Positions 11,400 through 21,957 of a stretch of DNA of 64,000 nt are shown piece after piece. The notes beneath the pieces were generated by a model that did no database searches, was not told where the DNA came from, and saw only the letters and a list, made by a program, of their open reading frames with translations. Origin of the DNA: Isoetes taiwanensis (taxonomy: Eukaryota > Streptophyta > Lycopodiopsida > Isoetales > Isoetaceae); contig JAJEKV010000028.1 of assembly GCA_021234155.1 (NCBI GenBank), positions 3,184,567 to 3,248,566 on the forward strand, written 5' to 3'. The first letter of the stretch is position 1; each line of letters starts with the position of its first letter. Position numbers and translations under genes: made by a program.

Positions 11400-12120
11400 A
11401 AAGTTCTTCACTTAACTTCCTCAGAAAACCGCTAGACCGGAAAACTTCGACGGTAATATTCTTCGGGGGCCGCCATCAATCACCGCTTCAATCTTGGCGG
11501 GTCCGCCGAGATGCCTTTCCGCCGAGATCACGTGACCAAGGTATTCCACTTTCTCTCAAGGCGGCGGCACTTCTCACAACTTGGCGCATAACCGGTGCCT
11601 CTTCAACTTTCTAGCACCCTTTCAAGTGTTGCACGTGTTTTCAAGGATCTCGCTATACACCAAAATGTCATCAAAGAAAACAATCACAAAGGTGTCCCAG
11701 AACTCCTCAAGATATCGCTCATGAGCCTCATGAACGCTATGGGGCATTTGATAAGCGTAAAGGCATCACTGCGGAACTCATAATGCCCATACCAAGGCCC
11801 CGAAGGCGGTCTTGTGGATATCCTCCTCCTTTATCCAGATCCGATGATAACCCGACCTTAAGTCGATTTTTGAGAAGATCTTTGCTCCTTGAAGCTGATC
11901 CATCAAGTCGCCCGATCTTGAAGCGCATACTTGTTCTTAATGGTGTGCTTATTCAACTGCCTATAGTCTATGCACATCCTCAAAGATCCATCCTTCTTCT
12001 TGACAAAAAGAATGGGCGCCCAAACGCGCAGACACTAGGTCTAATGAAACCTAGGTCGAGCAGCTCCCCAGAATCGCTTTAGTCTCGACAACTCCTGCGT
12101 TGTCATTCTATATGGAGCCT
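11400..12120 (-). pseudogene. Reverse transcriptase domain of pol
   Basis: Read through several frames on the minus strand it gives, in order, [57 protein letters not shown] and FVIVFFDDILVYSE. These are the standard gypsy RT motifs. The F-D-D-I-L-V-Y-S box at about 11660-11690 holds the catalytic Asp pair. At least four frame changes occur within about 700 bp. Confidence 0.85.
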
Positions 12121-12429
12121 TGCTTGTTGGCTTTTGTTCCTGTTCGAGTGCTATCTCAAGACTCGACTTCTATAAGGAGGGGAGCCGCTTGATCTCATCT
12201 CGAAAGAGATCGTGGAACTCCGCGGATCAACTTAGCTATTTGCCTCGCAACTTGTGTTGAGCATCTTGTCTTCTTTGCTTCCTTCCAATCCGGGTTCACT
12301 AATCTCAAGCTTGAAGATGTATGCTACTTGCTCACTCTTGATGCACTTGAACAAATTGCTTAGAAGACATGCACCGCATGATGGGAACAACTTTTACCTG
12401 TTATCTCAATGATCTTGCCGCCGGGTGTT

Positions 12430-12715
12430 GGGAAGGTCACCTTCCGCTTCCACAATCAATAATGGCCCCTCGCTGGTCCAAGGTACTCCATACCTATTAT
12501 CAAGTCGTATTTTGCCAATGCCCATTACTTCTGCCCCCATCCGATCTTAATCCCCGCAAGTCGATGTCAAAGTTGATTCTTTTACCCGCCGTCGCCTTTA
12601 TCGCTCCACTTGCTAAGACAACGGGCCTTGGCTTTGACTTTAATGGTTTCAACTTCAACATTTGAACCATTCTCGGGAGATGCAAAGTTATGGCTACTTC
12701 CCCGAATCTATCAGA
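12430..12715 (-). pseudogene. Retroviral-type aspartic protease
   Basis: Around 12700-12712 the minus strand encodes ALIDSG-like residues with the D-S-G active-site triplet, followed by SHNFASPRMVQ in a neighbouring frame. The open frame 12500-12685 continues with LKLKPLKSKPRPVVLASG, and further down there is a region resembling NAIIDCG...KVTFPTPGG (about 12420-12460). This is the gypsy retropepsin, which processes the polyprotein. Confidence 0.75.
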
Positions 12716-12811
12716 CTATAAATGACTTGGCCTTGGCCTTTCCCATCGTGGAAATTACTTTATACTTGGCTCTCTCGCTTGCTCTCGGTCTATTGCGCAA
12801 AGATATGACAC

Positions 12812-13760
12812 TCACCCCTCAATGTAGTCGCTGGCCCTCGCCGGGCCGCCGCCACCAAAGTGTCCCAATCTCCCAACCGCTTTGCGACTCATGACATATG
12901 GGCAGCTTTGTTGCCCTATGGCCTGGCTGAAAACACCGAAGCAAAGCCGCTTATGCACTCCGCTCTTTTCCTTTGGCATGGCCTCGCGAAAGGATCGCGA
13001 CCGCTTGGGAGTAGTTTGCCCCTTCCCTCGCTTTGTCTTTGAAAGATACCGCTTTTCCCCGCCGCTTCCCTTGATTGCCACTATATGGGGCTCTAGCCGG
13101 TCCCCGGGCTGGCTGTCCTCGGCTGAAACCGCTCGGCCGCTTTGCCTTTTATCTTGTAATTTCGCTTCGCCTATTCTCGAGGTGGTCCCCGTTCCTTGCA
13201 AACTTATTGCCTTGACTCCGCTTCGAGCATCGTTTCTGGGTTTATTGCCCTTACAAGCTTAATGGATCTCCTCATTCGGACCTTCAATGTAGCTTTCCAC
13301 GCTGCTTTCACCTAACTTTGGCACATACTGCCTTTAGCCTCATAAATTCCTCCGTGTATTTCAGACGATTTGTTGCCTTGCCGCAACCTCAGAATTGCCG
13401 ATCATGCCGGACTTGTGCTCTCTTGGGACGTAATGGCGCTTTTTGAAGGCTTTAGCAAACTTTTGAACTGCAAGCATCCCTCGCTTAAGCCATGAGCCTT
13501 GCATAGCCCTTCCACCAAATGCGCAGTTGCTCCCTTCGTGTTCAAGGTTACCGCCTTTATCCTTATCCTTCATACCATAGGCATACCGTGATGCCCGCCA
13601 TCTCGCCAAGCCTGCTTCCATGCCCGACCCGTTTCGCCCGGAATTGCTCGAAGCTTCCCGCCTTCCAAACATTTCCCCAATGCAGGGCCTATACTTCTTT
13701 CCGGTAATCGAGGTTCTTGTGTCCCTTTGTCGTCTCAACCGTGGTTCCTCAGCTTTCAAG
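12812..13760 (-). pseudogene. gag capsid core and zinc knuckle
   Basis: gag packages the element RNA. On the minus strand, about 13350-13480 gives FKKRHYVPREHKSGMIG followed, in another frame, by a short Q-G-N-K-S segment, the hallmark of the Retrotrans_gag domain (R-Y-V-P ... L-R-Q-G-N-x-S-V). Around 12930-12970 one frame reads CFRCFQPGHRATK, a CCHC knuckle whose last Cys is lost in this reading. The domain leads into the protease. Frame changes are frequent. Confidence 0.7.
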
Positions 13761-14550
13761 CCCCACGGACTTGGTTCTCGCTTCCTTCTTCTTCCTCGAC
13801 CTGAGTCCGGACTCCCAGCTTCGGCCGGAGGAGTCCGAGCCGGGGACCTTCCCTCTTTGTTCTCTTCTTGTCTCTACCGTTTCTTCGAAATGATGCTTGG
13901 CGGGCAGCTTGAGCCGCTAACCCAATCAACCTGCCGCAGCGCTAGCAAAGCCTTTATCCGTTTCGGAGGTCCGGCCCTCATTTATGATATTTCTTCTTTT
14001 TCCGGGGTCATTTTGTCCAAATTCTCAAGCAGGTGTTCCTTTGTCGGCGTGGGTCTGGGCGGGTCTGTTCTCTCAGAAGTTCCCGCAGCTTGTCGCTCTC
14101 CTCCCAGCTCTGCCTCTAGCTGCATACACAAGTGGTTCATATCTACATGGTTAGTTTTTCCTCGCTTTTTTTGCATTACTTATGTTTGTTGGCATGGTTG
14201 GGGACACAAAATATATCAACAAAACATTTATAGTGCAAGAGAATATTATATTTATATTTTATATTACACTAATACAAGAAATTGCAACATCGCTAATCAT
14301 TCCCCGTTGATGCCTGTGAAGATGGATTATCCTCCAGAACTTTTTCACTTGGGCCGTTCCTAACCGAATGGCCCAAGTTCCTAAGGACATTGGTCGGAGA
14401 TCCACCTTGCAATGCTCTAGCCAAATCTTCTATTCTTGGGTGGAGGTATAAGCCATTGCCATCGACAGCCTTTGCTCGCCGCCAGAAGGTATGGCGGGTC
14501 GAAGACGCCGAGTGCTACCGCCTTCACCGTGATTGCATACTCGGTGTTAA
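13760..14550 (-). other. Region between ORF-B and gag core
   Basis: About 800 bp upstream of the recognisable gag core. It contains a Ser/Pro-rich N-terminal-type stretch and a small AT-rich patch (14205-14300). The 247-codon plus-strand frame here (13620-14363) is antisense to gag and has no family resemblance, so I treat it as a shadow. Confidence 0.45.
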
Positions 14551-15830
14551 GGGTAACCGATGCGATGCCTAATAATCCTCGAGAGTGCAATCAGCAACGA
14601 TACTCCTTCCTCGCCGGGGGTGAACTTAAGGTGGATAACCGCTATTCTTCCATCCATCGCCAGCGTGTGTAATACCGTAGTGACCATGCCGCTATGCAGA
14701 CGGGTCCTCGGCCACCGGGTATCCAGCCTCTGTTCCGCTTCCAAATCATCAACCTCCACCGTGGTGAGCCCCTCGTAGTCTCCGGACCGCCGCTGAAGCC
14801 CTCCCCGAGGTCGAATTCACCTGCCCCTATCCCGGGAGGTGTTGCGAGGAAGCTTGCCGTTAGGATGTTTGAGGTCGCATAGCGATCCCCATTTGTTCCC
14901 TCAAGAGCAAGGAACTCTTCCTCCCGCCGGTAGCTTGTTCTCGGCCTTGTTCCGCCTCCATAATCTCAGCCACGATGTTGTCAGAGGGCTTGGATGTCTG
15001 AGGTAAACTCTCCCGTAAGTGTCGGGCTTCCCCTTACTTGGAGGGGAAGTCGACTCTCCTGGACGCATGAAGTCGCCCAAGTCCGCTCTTCGGAGTTGGT
15101 GCAGCAACTCTTCAGTCGGTTCCCTTTCCCCGCGACCTGAGGTTTTGAATGTCGCTAGGAGCGTAAACTCCTCACCTTCGACGACGATAATGGGAGCTAG
15201 GCTTGTGATGCCTAACCCGAGGGTGGCGCTGACTGGTGAAGTCCCGCCGCTTGGGAAGTCTTGCCACTGCCGCTTGTCGCCTTCTTCCGCTCACCACGGG
15301 TCGAAGCTCGACATAGTCTTCCTCTTCCTCGATTCCCTCGCTCATCCGAAGTCTTCCTTCCCTTCCTCGCCCTGCTCATACTGCGGTGGAGGAGCCGTTG
15401 TTCTCGCCGCTATGGCTAATGGGTCCACGCCCATGGGGAATGGAGGTTTCCCCACGGTGTTCTCGCATCTGTGTGAGAAAGATTGCCGTGGCAAAGTTGT
15501 TGAAAGAGAAGTACTTGGTCCCCGCTGACATGTAGGACCATTGGCTCGTGTGGTGCGCTTTGTTTGTGAGGTATTTGGCGCATGTTCGGGACATCGCCCA
15601 ATGCCGCTCGCAGTGGACCGCCTAGGAACAAAATATCCTACACAAGGGGGGAGTTGCACTATATTTGGTTCTACCCTAGCTTGGAACTCAATCAAGACTC
15701 TACTATAAGCCGGGTATGCGCAAGGTTGCTTGACGCCTACCTCCTTCCCCAAGATCCGAAGATTTGGTCGACGCCTACCAAGAAGATGAAAGGCGCTACT
15801 GCACCATCTCCTGGAAATCGAAGTTGCCAT
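14550..15830 (-). pseudogene. ORF-B: extra ORF upstream of gag, function unknown
   Basis: Starts with ATG at 15830 (MATSISRRWCSSAFHLLGRR), 115 bp downstream of a TATA-like CTATAAATAG. The first about 70 codons are open and ordinary in composition. Continuation needs frame changes, for example through KYLTNKAHHTSQWSYMSAG at about 15500-15570 and a long frame at 14547-14759 containing VTTVLHTLAMDGRIAVIHLK. I recognise no family. It could be an N-terminal extension of gag, or a separate accessory protein of the element. Its leader is homologous to that of ORF-A. Confidence 0.5.
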
Positions 15831-15944
15831 TGATTAATTGCGTAAGAGGGTAACAAACGGTTGCAAGAGCGCCTCGTGGAGTTGGGAAATCGGCTAGAAG
15901 GGCGTGGAGCAGATTTGTAGGGTGCTATCCGAGAAATGAGGGGT

Positions 15945-15954
15945 CTATTTATAG
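15945..15954 (-). promoter_or_regulatory. TATA-like box before ORF-B
   Basis: Element strand CTATAAATAG, 115 bp upstream of the ORF-B ATG. The surrounding leader (about 15860-15970) resembles that around 17840-17920, sharing a gttggga start, a gattt(c/g)tagggc core, an atgagggg motif, the TATA box and a ggggaa motif. Confidence 0.55.
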
Positions 15955-16148
15955 AAAAAAAAAGGGGAAACCCTAATTTTGGATGACTTGAAAATTTCCT
16001 AGGATTGGGTAATTCTAACTTATCCGAGGTCAAAATAGGAGTTTGAGGACTATATGAGATGCTTAAACAAGGCTAGGTTACCTAAAAGATGCTATGCAAG
16101 AGGGTTGAAGGTGACTTTGACAAGTCCCCGGGTGAAGAATGAGAAGAG

Positions 16149-16214
16149 GTCTCACGCCTGCGCCCGCTCAAAACTAACTTTTTGTTTTGGCGCACCAAGC
16201 GCGAAATGTGAGAC
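16149..16214. repeat. GTCTCAC/GTGAGAC-ended repeat, copy A
   Basis: Begins gtctcac and ends gtgagac, with an inner gctcaaaactaac then ttttgtttt then gcgcgaaatgtgagac pattern. The ends can pair, so this is an imperfect stem-loop of 66 bp. It is one of four related copies in the chromovirus leader region. Confidence 0.6.
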
Positions 16215-16345
16215 ATCGGCCTCATTTCGATCAAAGGTGTCCAATTTGGGTAAACTAATGGTGTAAGGTTGATGGGCCCATCAAATTAGGCGTAATCGAC
16301 CCCTTATTTGGTCAATTTGGAGCTGTTTTGGCCAAGTTTGGCGAG

Positions 16346-16405
16346 GTCTCACAAATTTACCAAGCTCAATACTAACTTTTGTTTTATGACCTGGAGCCGT
16401 GAGAC
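16346..16405. repeat. GTCTCAC/GTGAGAC-ended repeat, copy B
   Basis: 60 bp, with the same gtctcac start, gctcaatactaac core, ttttgtttta run and gtgagac end. It lies 197 bp from copy A. Confidence 0.6.
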
Positions 16406-16639
16406 ATCATGTCTCTCGGCTTGCAAATGTCCTATTTCACTGAAATAAAAGCTAAAACTTATTAATTTGCTCTAATTAACCAAGTTTATGTCATCAAGGT
16501 ACACAAAATTGCTCTATATTACAAAAATTTTAATTATTTACAACAAAGTTTCTATATGCTTCTCCTTATCGCGGTCGCAAGACTCATGTCTTGTCGCATT
16601 AAGGTTACCCGCTGGCATGGATAGTGCAGGCTGTTGAAT

Positions 16640-17791
16640 CTTCAAAATGTTGCACTATCTTTTGCCTCAGCCGCTTCTCTTGCATTGCTAGCGGCCGTTC
16701 GTCTCGCGGACTCTAAAGTCCTTCTCAGAGGGTGCATCACTTCACGCACCAACCGAAATAAGGGGGCACGGGGAATTAGGAGACCGGTTGCGCTGGAAGT
16801 GTCTAATCTCCCTTAACGCTTCTCTCCACCTCCTTCCTATCAGCTTTTCTTCCTGGGTGGCGGCTTGGGAACCTTTGGCTTCGTGGTGGCGGCCTTAAGG
16901 TTTGCCGCTTCGCTGGTCGCCTCCCTCATGAACTTAACCTCGTTTTTCTTCATAGTATTTGTTGTAGGCCTCCCATTTCTTTCATGTAGGCCTGCGGTTT
17001 CTCATCTTCCTCTCAGAATCTTCTTCACCTTTGCGGTGACGTAGGGCTTCCCGCGTGTCGGGTTGCTTCTTTCTATCCCATGCCGTGTACTGTGGGGCTT
17101 CGTGACTTGGTCCGCTGTTGTTTCTCAGTGCCCGCCACGTACTTCCTCGCTTCGCCACGCCTCCGGTGCTTGGAAATAGCTCACCTCAAAGCATTAGGCG
17201 CTGGAAGTCCTCCTCTAAGAGTCGCCTGAGGGTTTGGGGTTCGCCAAAGTTGCCGCCCTTTGATGATAATGTTAGTTCGCCCTCTTCTTGGCGGCGCCCT
17301 TTTCGCTCTTATGCCTTACCTAACTTCCTTTCTCGCTTTTCTTTCTTCTCACGTATTTTTGTTCCTTCTTTTCCTTTCCTTTTCCTCTTTTTGCTCCCTT
17401 CTCTTCTCGCCGCAAGGCCAGATTTCTCGATGAACTCCTTCTAAGGTCTCAGTTACCGCCGCTCCGCACTGCCACTTGCTTCATCCCCGCCAGGATCTCT
17501 CTCAGGTGCGCTCTGAATGGTTCTCTTGTTCCTCGCCGCCGGATCTCCCGCTTATTCCTTCATACACCTCCCGCGCCTCGCCCATGGAGTTCCGGCGGAT
17601 GTGGCCTCGCCCCCGCTTCGCCTCGCCGCCGGGTTGAAGCCTCTCAATCGACGGACGTGTCTTTGCTCCTCGTCCGGCTTAACGCCCTCTCGCGAAGCCT
17701 CTCACGAAGCATCTTCCGAACGATCTCCGCCTCTGGCGCTGGTGGTTTCACTGGGCGACGCCTCTTTGCGGGTCCGTTTGGTTCGGGCCAT
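16640..17791 (-). pseudogene. ORF-A: Lys/Arg/Glu-rich extra ORF starting MARTK
   Basis: Starts with ATG at 17791. The first residues are MARTKRTRKEASPSETTS; the frame stops after 29 codons. Neighbouring frames continue with charged, helix-prone sequence (VRKMLRERLRERALSRTRSK near 17690, a K/E/R-rich block near 17340-17410) and end with ARRTAASNAREAAEAKDSA before a stop near 16645. The full span would be about 380 codons with several frame shifts. No family is recognised. Position (between PBS and gag) recalls the extra ORF1 of Ogre-type elements, but those are not chromoviruses. Function unknown. Confidence 0.45.
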
Positions 17792-17895
17792 GCTTTACGG
17801 ATCGTCAATCGGATAAAAAGCCTTCTAGAGATCGCTCTAAGTTGGGAAGAGCGGATTTCTAGGGCTTGGACTAAAAAAATGAGGGGGTTCTACAT

Positions 17896-17905
17896 CTATT
17901 TATAG
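17896..17905 (-). promoter_or_regulatory. TATA-like box before ORF-A
   Basis: Element strand CTATAAATAG, 105 bp upstream of the ORF-A ATG, in a leader that resembles the one before ORF-B. Confidence 0.55.
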
Positions 17906-18016
17906 CTTGGGGAATTTTTAGGTCAAAACTCAAGTTGCTCGCTTAACATGCTAAGGCACCAACTTATCTAAAAACTTATACTTATTTCAGACTTTTTCAC
18001 GAGTTATTCTAATTTT

Positions 18017-18070
18017 CATCTCGCTCCAATACTAATGTTTAGTTTTACAACCAGCGCCGAAATGTGAGAT
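18017..18070. repeat. GTCTCAC/GTGAGAC-ended repeat, copy C
   Basis: A degenerate copy: catctcgctccaatactaa, then tttagtttta, then gccgaaatgtgagat. The left end is eroded (catctc for gtctcac). Confidence 0.5.
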
Positions 18071-18192
18071 CTCATACATTTCTAGGGTTTTTAGATAATC
18101 AAAACATGCTATTCTAACTAATTCCTACCTTAGAATTAGCCTTTACCACATTATTTTTCTCAAATTCATCATGTTTTGTGTTCTTATTCGAT

Positions 18193-18258
18193 GTCTCACA
18201 AAACCATGCCCGCTCAAAACAAAAATTTAGTTCTCATGACCAGGCGCGAAATGGAGAC
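18193..18258. repeat. GTCTCAC/GTGAGAC-ended repeat, copy D
   Basis: 66 bp, from gtctcaca through gctcaaaac and a tttagttct run to ggcgcgaaatggagac. The right end lacks one base of gtgagac. It lies 176 bp from copy C. Confidence 0.55.
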
Positions 18259-18450
18259 CACCTCACTTGGAAAATTTTTGGCTCATTCTTTTTAATCTTG
18301 TTAAATTCCAATTCACTTAATTGTTACTAGCTTAGCATAAACTACAAAGGTGAGAGAAAAATTTTCCCACTTTTCGAGGCTTGAGGATCCTATCAAGTTA
18401 GTACTACTGGGAACATGGTCAGTGCTTTGCTCTTGGTCTCCAAGAACATT

Positions 18451-18461
18451 GCTCGATACCA
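18451..18461 (-). promoter_or_regulatory. Primer binding site, initiator-Met type
   Basis: Plus strand gctcgatacca, i.e. TGGTATCGAGC on the element strand, one or two bases from the end of the 5' LTR. It matches the common plant PBS TGGTATCAGAGC, complementary to the 3' end of initiator-Met tRNA, apart from a one-base gap. It fixes both the LTR edge and the element's orientation. Confidence 0.82.
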
Positions 18462-18462
18462 C

Positions 18463-20027
18463 CGCGGACGCCCCCCTACTCGTGGTACGGTGCTCTCACC
18501 AGATACAAACAGAGTTCTTCCCCACACCCAGCTCCATGTCGATACAGGCCCTCCACATATCATCGCACCCCCGAACGAGTCCCAAAGGGAAGAGTGAAGG
18601 TGTCATTCCTACCCCCCGCCTCCCCCGTGGCCTACCTAGTCATGGAAGCGTTAAACATACATGTCGCATTCAACATCCTCCATCCACCCAGAGGGGTGGT
18701 ATATCAACATCTGCATAGACAGGGGTCAGCACATCACATGGGGAACCCTACCCAAGGCTCAGACTCAAGGGGTGACTGACGGCTTGGGTCTCCAGAGTTC
18801 ATTGCGCATTTAATTCATGGCAATGGATTTTACGGGCATAAGAACATGGCATAGGGTTGTCCACTCCATCCGGGCCTCCTGTGCACACTTTGCAGAGTAG
18901 GCTGAAAAGTGTTGGGACCTCGATCAGAGTCTCACGGATGCATAGCCGAAGGGGCTATTCCCTCGGTCTCATCCTCCCAGCCCGGATGGTGTAGGGATCA
19001 CCCCTCCGCAGAGATCTACATGCCGACTCGAGGTGACTAGAGGGCCACCGCCTCAGATTCGACCAACCCACCGGGAAAGTGTACACCACTTCACGGGTGT
19101 CGAGCCCATGCCTTACCCGCACTCTGGTAAGCCATTAGACCTAGTCACAATGATCCCCGTGAGGCTTTACACACCGTGGGGATCGCTCAGAGTCAACATG
19201 AACCTCCTTCTTTGCCGGGCCCGCCCCTTCACCCACAACCAGTGTGGCTCTTGTACACTGTGCCAATCTACAAGGTGCTAGAGAGGCTACTCTAGGAGCA
19301 TCAACTACAAGCTTTAGGCCTCTACCCCCTTCCCAATACAAGGAGTTCACAGAGATACATCATCCAAATACATCACGTAAGAACTAAAGAACTAGATCTA
19401 ATCATAGAGTTAGGTTCTTTAGTTAGTGTCCGAGATCTAAGTTCTAGATAGTTATTATGGGCAATTTAATAGTCTAAACCCCACGGATTCTATGACTAGA
19501 AGACGGTTTAAGCTATTAAATTGACCAAATACCTGATCCTTGAGTGGCTCCTCCTGACCTGAAGTTCAACCATCCTCAATGAAATGAGCTTAATCTGGGG
19601 AACCGATGGTGCAATTCCGCTTACGGGCTGCTCTGGAGGCGGTTTGGCCCCGGGCAGCCAAAAACCGAGCTCTAAAACCCTAAGGACTAAAAACTAGCAA
19701 GTTAGGGTTTTCCTACCCTAAATAGACATGGGGTTTAGGCTAGGTTTCCAATTACCCAATTTGGCATGTGGGATAATTGAAAGGCCCCACTTTTGCCTTT
19801 AATGGCTAGGTGGCAAAATATGCCAACATGGAAAGGTGTGTTCTCATTAATGTGCACATGTGCACATTAATAATATATGAACACTCCTAGCAAGTTGCCC
19901 CTAGGGCTACTTCTTGGCACGGGTTATCCGCTGCATTAACACGCCGGCCTGAGTGAGAGGCGGTAACGCTGATTTGGCAAAAGAAAGATACGCCCCGGGA
20001 CCGTGATACCGTGGCCGAAACGCCACA
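18463..20027 (-). repeat. 5' LTR of the chromovirus
   Basis: Direct copy of 6934-8489. The outer edge (plus strand ...aacgccaca, 20027) is clear; the inner edge (cggacgccccc) has lost the tgtga of the other copy. The palindrome at 19846-19871 and the 151-bp block 19330-19480 are identical to the other LTR. Confidence 0.88.
19846..19871. promoter_or_regulatory. 26-bp perfect palindrome in the 5' LTR
   Basis: Identical to the palindrome at 8316-8341 (half site attaatgtgcaca), about 155 bp from the LTR start on the element strand. In the promoter LTR it sits in U3 and could bind a dimeric transcription factor. Confidence 0.6.
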
Positions 20028-21944
20028 ATCGGTGATAGGAAAAATATAGGTTTAACCTGTGGGGCTTCCCCTTGGTGCCCAGAGTGCCATGTGCTACGCT
20101 GAAAAAATGCAAAAGCCCATTGGCCAACAACACTAAACGAAAAGTGAACCTATATACGTAACAAGAGGTGGGAGGGGGGAAGGGGGAGGGACTCAGACAA
20201 CAACAAGATTCACCTAGGAAATGCCGATTGTGAATGCGGGAAGGTACAAAGCTTTTATGGGAGAAAGAGCCAAAGAAAGCCCTCGGTTATAGCAAGCTTG
20301 TGCCAAAGAAAGCCTAGGTCCGAAGGAGAGCCGACGCTAAAATCGGTGTCCTTTCTAGAATGATGGTCTCTCTTATATAAAAAAGAGAACCATAGCATTC
20401 TATTTTAAAGGTGCTTTAAAAAACAAATGTCATCATCCAACACAAAGAGGAAGCTACCTCAAACTTCATCATAGACCGAGGCCACGAGAGACCGTCAAGC
20501 GTACCTCAATGCCAGGAAAAAAGTAACGAGCATGAGACGAGGTGGGATGCCAATACAAGTAGTGAGGAAAGGGCCCCAAAAAACCGTGGGACAACTGGAA
20601 TGCATAAAGCAAAGAAATCAAAACTGTAGAAACAACGTACCAACAAATTACAGAGAATGCCTCACGACAAGACGCTACGAAAGCAAGAACAAACAATACC
20701 TAACCTAAAAACAAATAGAGCAACAACAAATATCAAGGACTAAAATTCAAGAACGTATACCCACATGCAAAACAGATCTAAACGAACTTTCTTATGTAGA
20801 AACAATATAATTAACGATGGGGACCTTGAGACTCAAGAACAATCTAGAGGACTGGACCAAAGAACCCATTATGGTAAGAGAAGGATGGAGACTAAAACAA
20901 AGAATCCAAGGACTTAAAGGGTACTACAATGCGACATCGTCGGAAGAAGCAGAGTTAAGAGAACAACTCGATGAACAACTTGTTGACCGTTTGGGACCAC
21001 CCTCAAAGGGGAACAGAAGAACGGGTGAGAGGGCACAATGGAGGTGGTACTTGTAAGATGGAGGTCTGAGGTGGTGGAACGAGCGAAAAACGAAGTGGCA
21101 GATAGGGACAAATGATTGCTAGCAAAAGAAGGGGTTAGCGGTGGCTATTGTCAAGCCAAGGTAAATGATAGCCAAATTGCTTCCAACGTAGCACTTGTGG
21201 AGAGGAAAAAGGATCGCCAAAAAGCAAGGCAGAGGGGGGCGATTGAGAATGCAGTAGACTATGCAACAGAGTCAGCCGAGGATGGGGCAATGTTAAGATG
21301 AGGAATCCATGAAAAAATAGAGTGCACTCCAAAACGAGAATAAAACCATATAAGAATGCAAGACAATCGAAAACAGAACCACTATAACATGCACAAATGC
21401 AAAATGATGCAACGACATTTGAAATTCAAAATGCAAAGGAAAAGAAGAATGTCGGGTGAACATCATACAAGACTAACACCAAACAAACTCTTTCCACTTA
21501 TGTGAAGAAATAAAGTCACTGTGGGAGCATGACGGAAACAATGTACGAGTAAGAGAAAAAGGACTCTACCTCAAAAGGACTGGGGCAAACGAGAACCACT
21601 AGGAGAATAGGGCAAAACAGCATCAAATGGAGGAAAGTTTAAATTTGGTTGACGCGGGTAATCCAAAGAACTAAGACCAATAAGAATAAAATGGCTAAGC
21701 AAGGTGGATGAAACAACCGGAGTCAACATAATAAAATGACATGATAATTGACACTATCGTGGCAAAAAGAACTACGACGCAGTCAAGAGGCGACAAAGGA
21801 GGGAGCAAGATAATAGAAGAGCAAAGACATTTCAAGGTTAAAATGAATGAATAAAGAGGAAAGGGACAAAACGCAAGATGAAAAAGAAGAGGAATAGAAG
21901 ATTATAATGAAATGGATGGAATACGGGATCAGGAATAGAGGAAT
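20028..21944. repeat. A/G-rich flank between the chromovirus and LINE
   Basis: No gene recognised. 20061-20128 is the diverged partner of 6733-6807. A G-rich run (gggaggggggaagggggaggg) lies at about 20170. The remainder has the same A/G-rich texture as 720-2870. The plus-strand frames 20817-21056 and 21116-21301 are rich in Glu, Lys and Arg because of this composition. Confidence 0.45.
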
Positions 21945-21957
21945 AGAGCAAATTGGG
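21945..21957. repeat. Target-site duplication, left copy (LINE 2)
   Basis: agagcaaattggg, identical to 27621-27633 directly after the poly-A tail. Confidence 0.85.

Larger units (their letters stand above)
6934..20027 (-). mobile_element. Complete Ty3/gypsy chromovirus, minus strand, ~13.1 kb
   Basis: This is an LTR retrotransposon of the chromovirus branch. Two direct LTRs of about 1.56 kb flank about 10 kb of internal DNA. Reading on the minus strand, the order is 5' LTR (20027-18463), PBS resembling the 3' end of initiator-Met tRNA, two leader/ORF units, gag with a degenerate zinc knuckle, aspartic protease, reverse transcriptase, RNase H, integrase and chromodomain, PPT, and 3' LTR (8489-6934). 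This is the normal gypsy gene order. Every ORF is broken by small indels. At 13 kb it is large for a chromovirus, because about 2.6 kb of extra sequence lies between PBS and gag. A 5-bp target duplication is not clean (left side ends ccgag, right side begins atcgg). Confidence 0.88.

Noticed and set aside
13620-14363. 247-codon plus-strand frame
   Set aside because: Antisense to the chromovirus gag region, no domain, Ser/Pro-rich from reverse-complement codon use.
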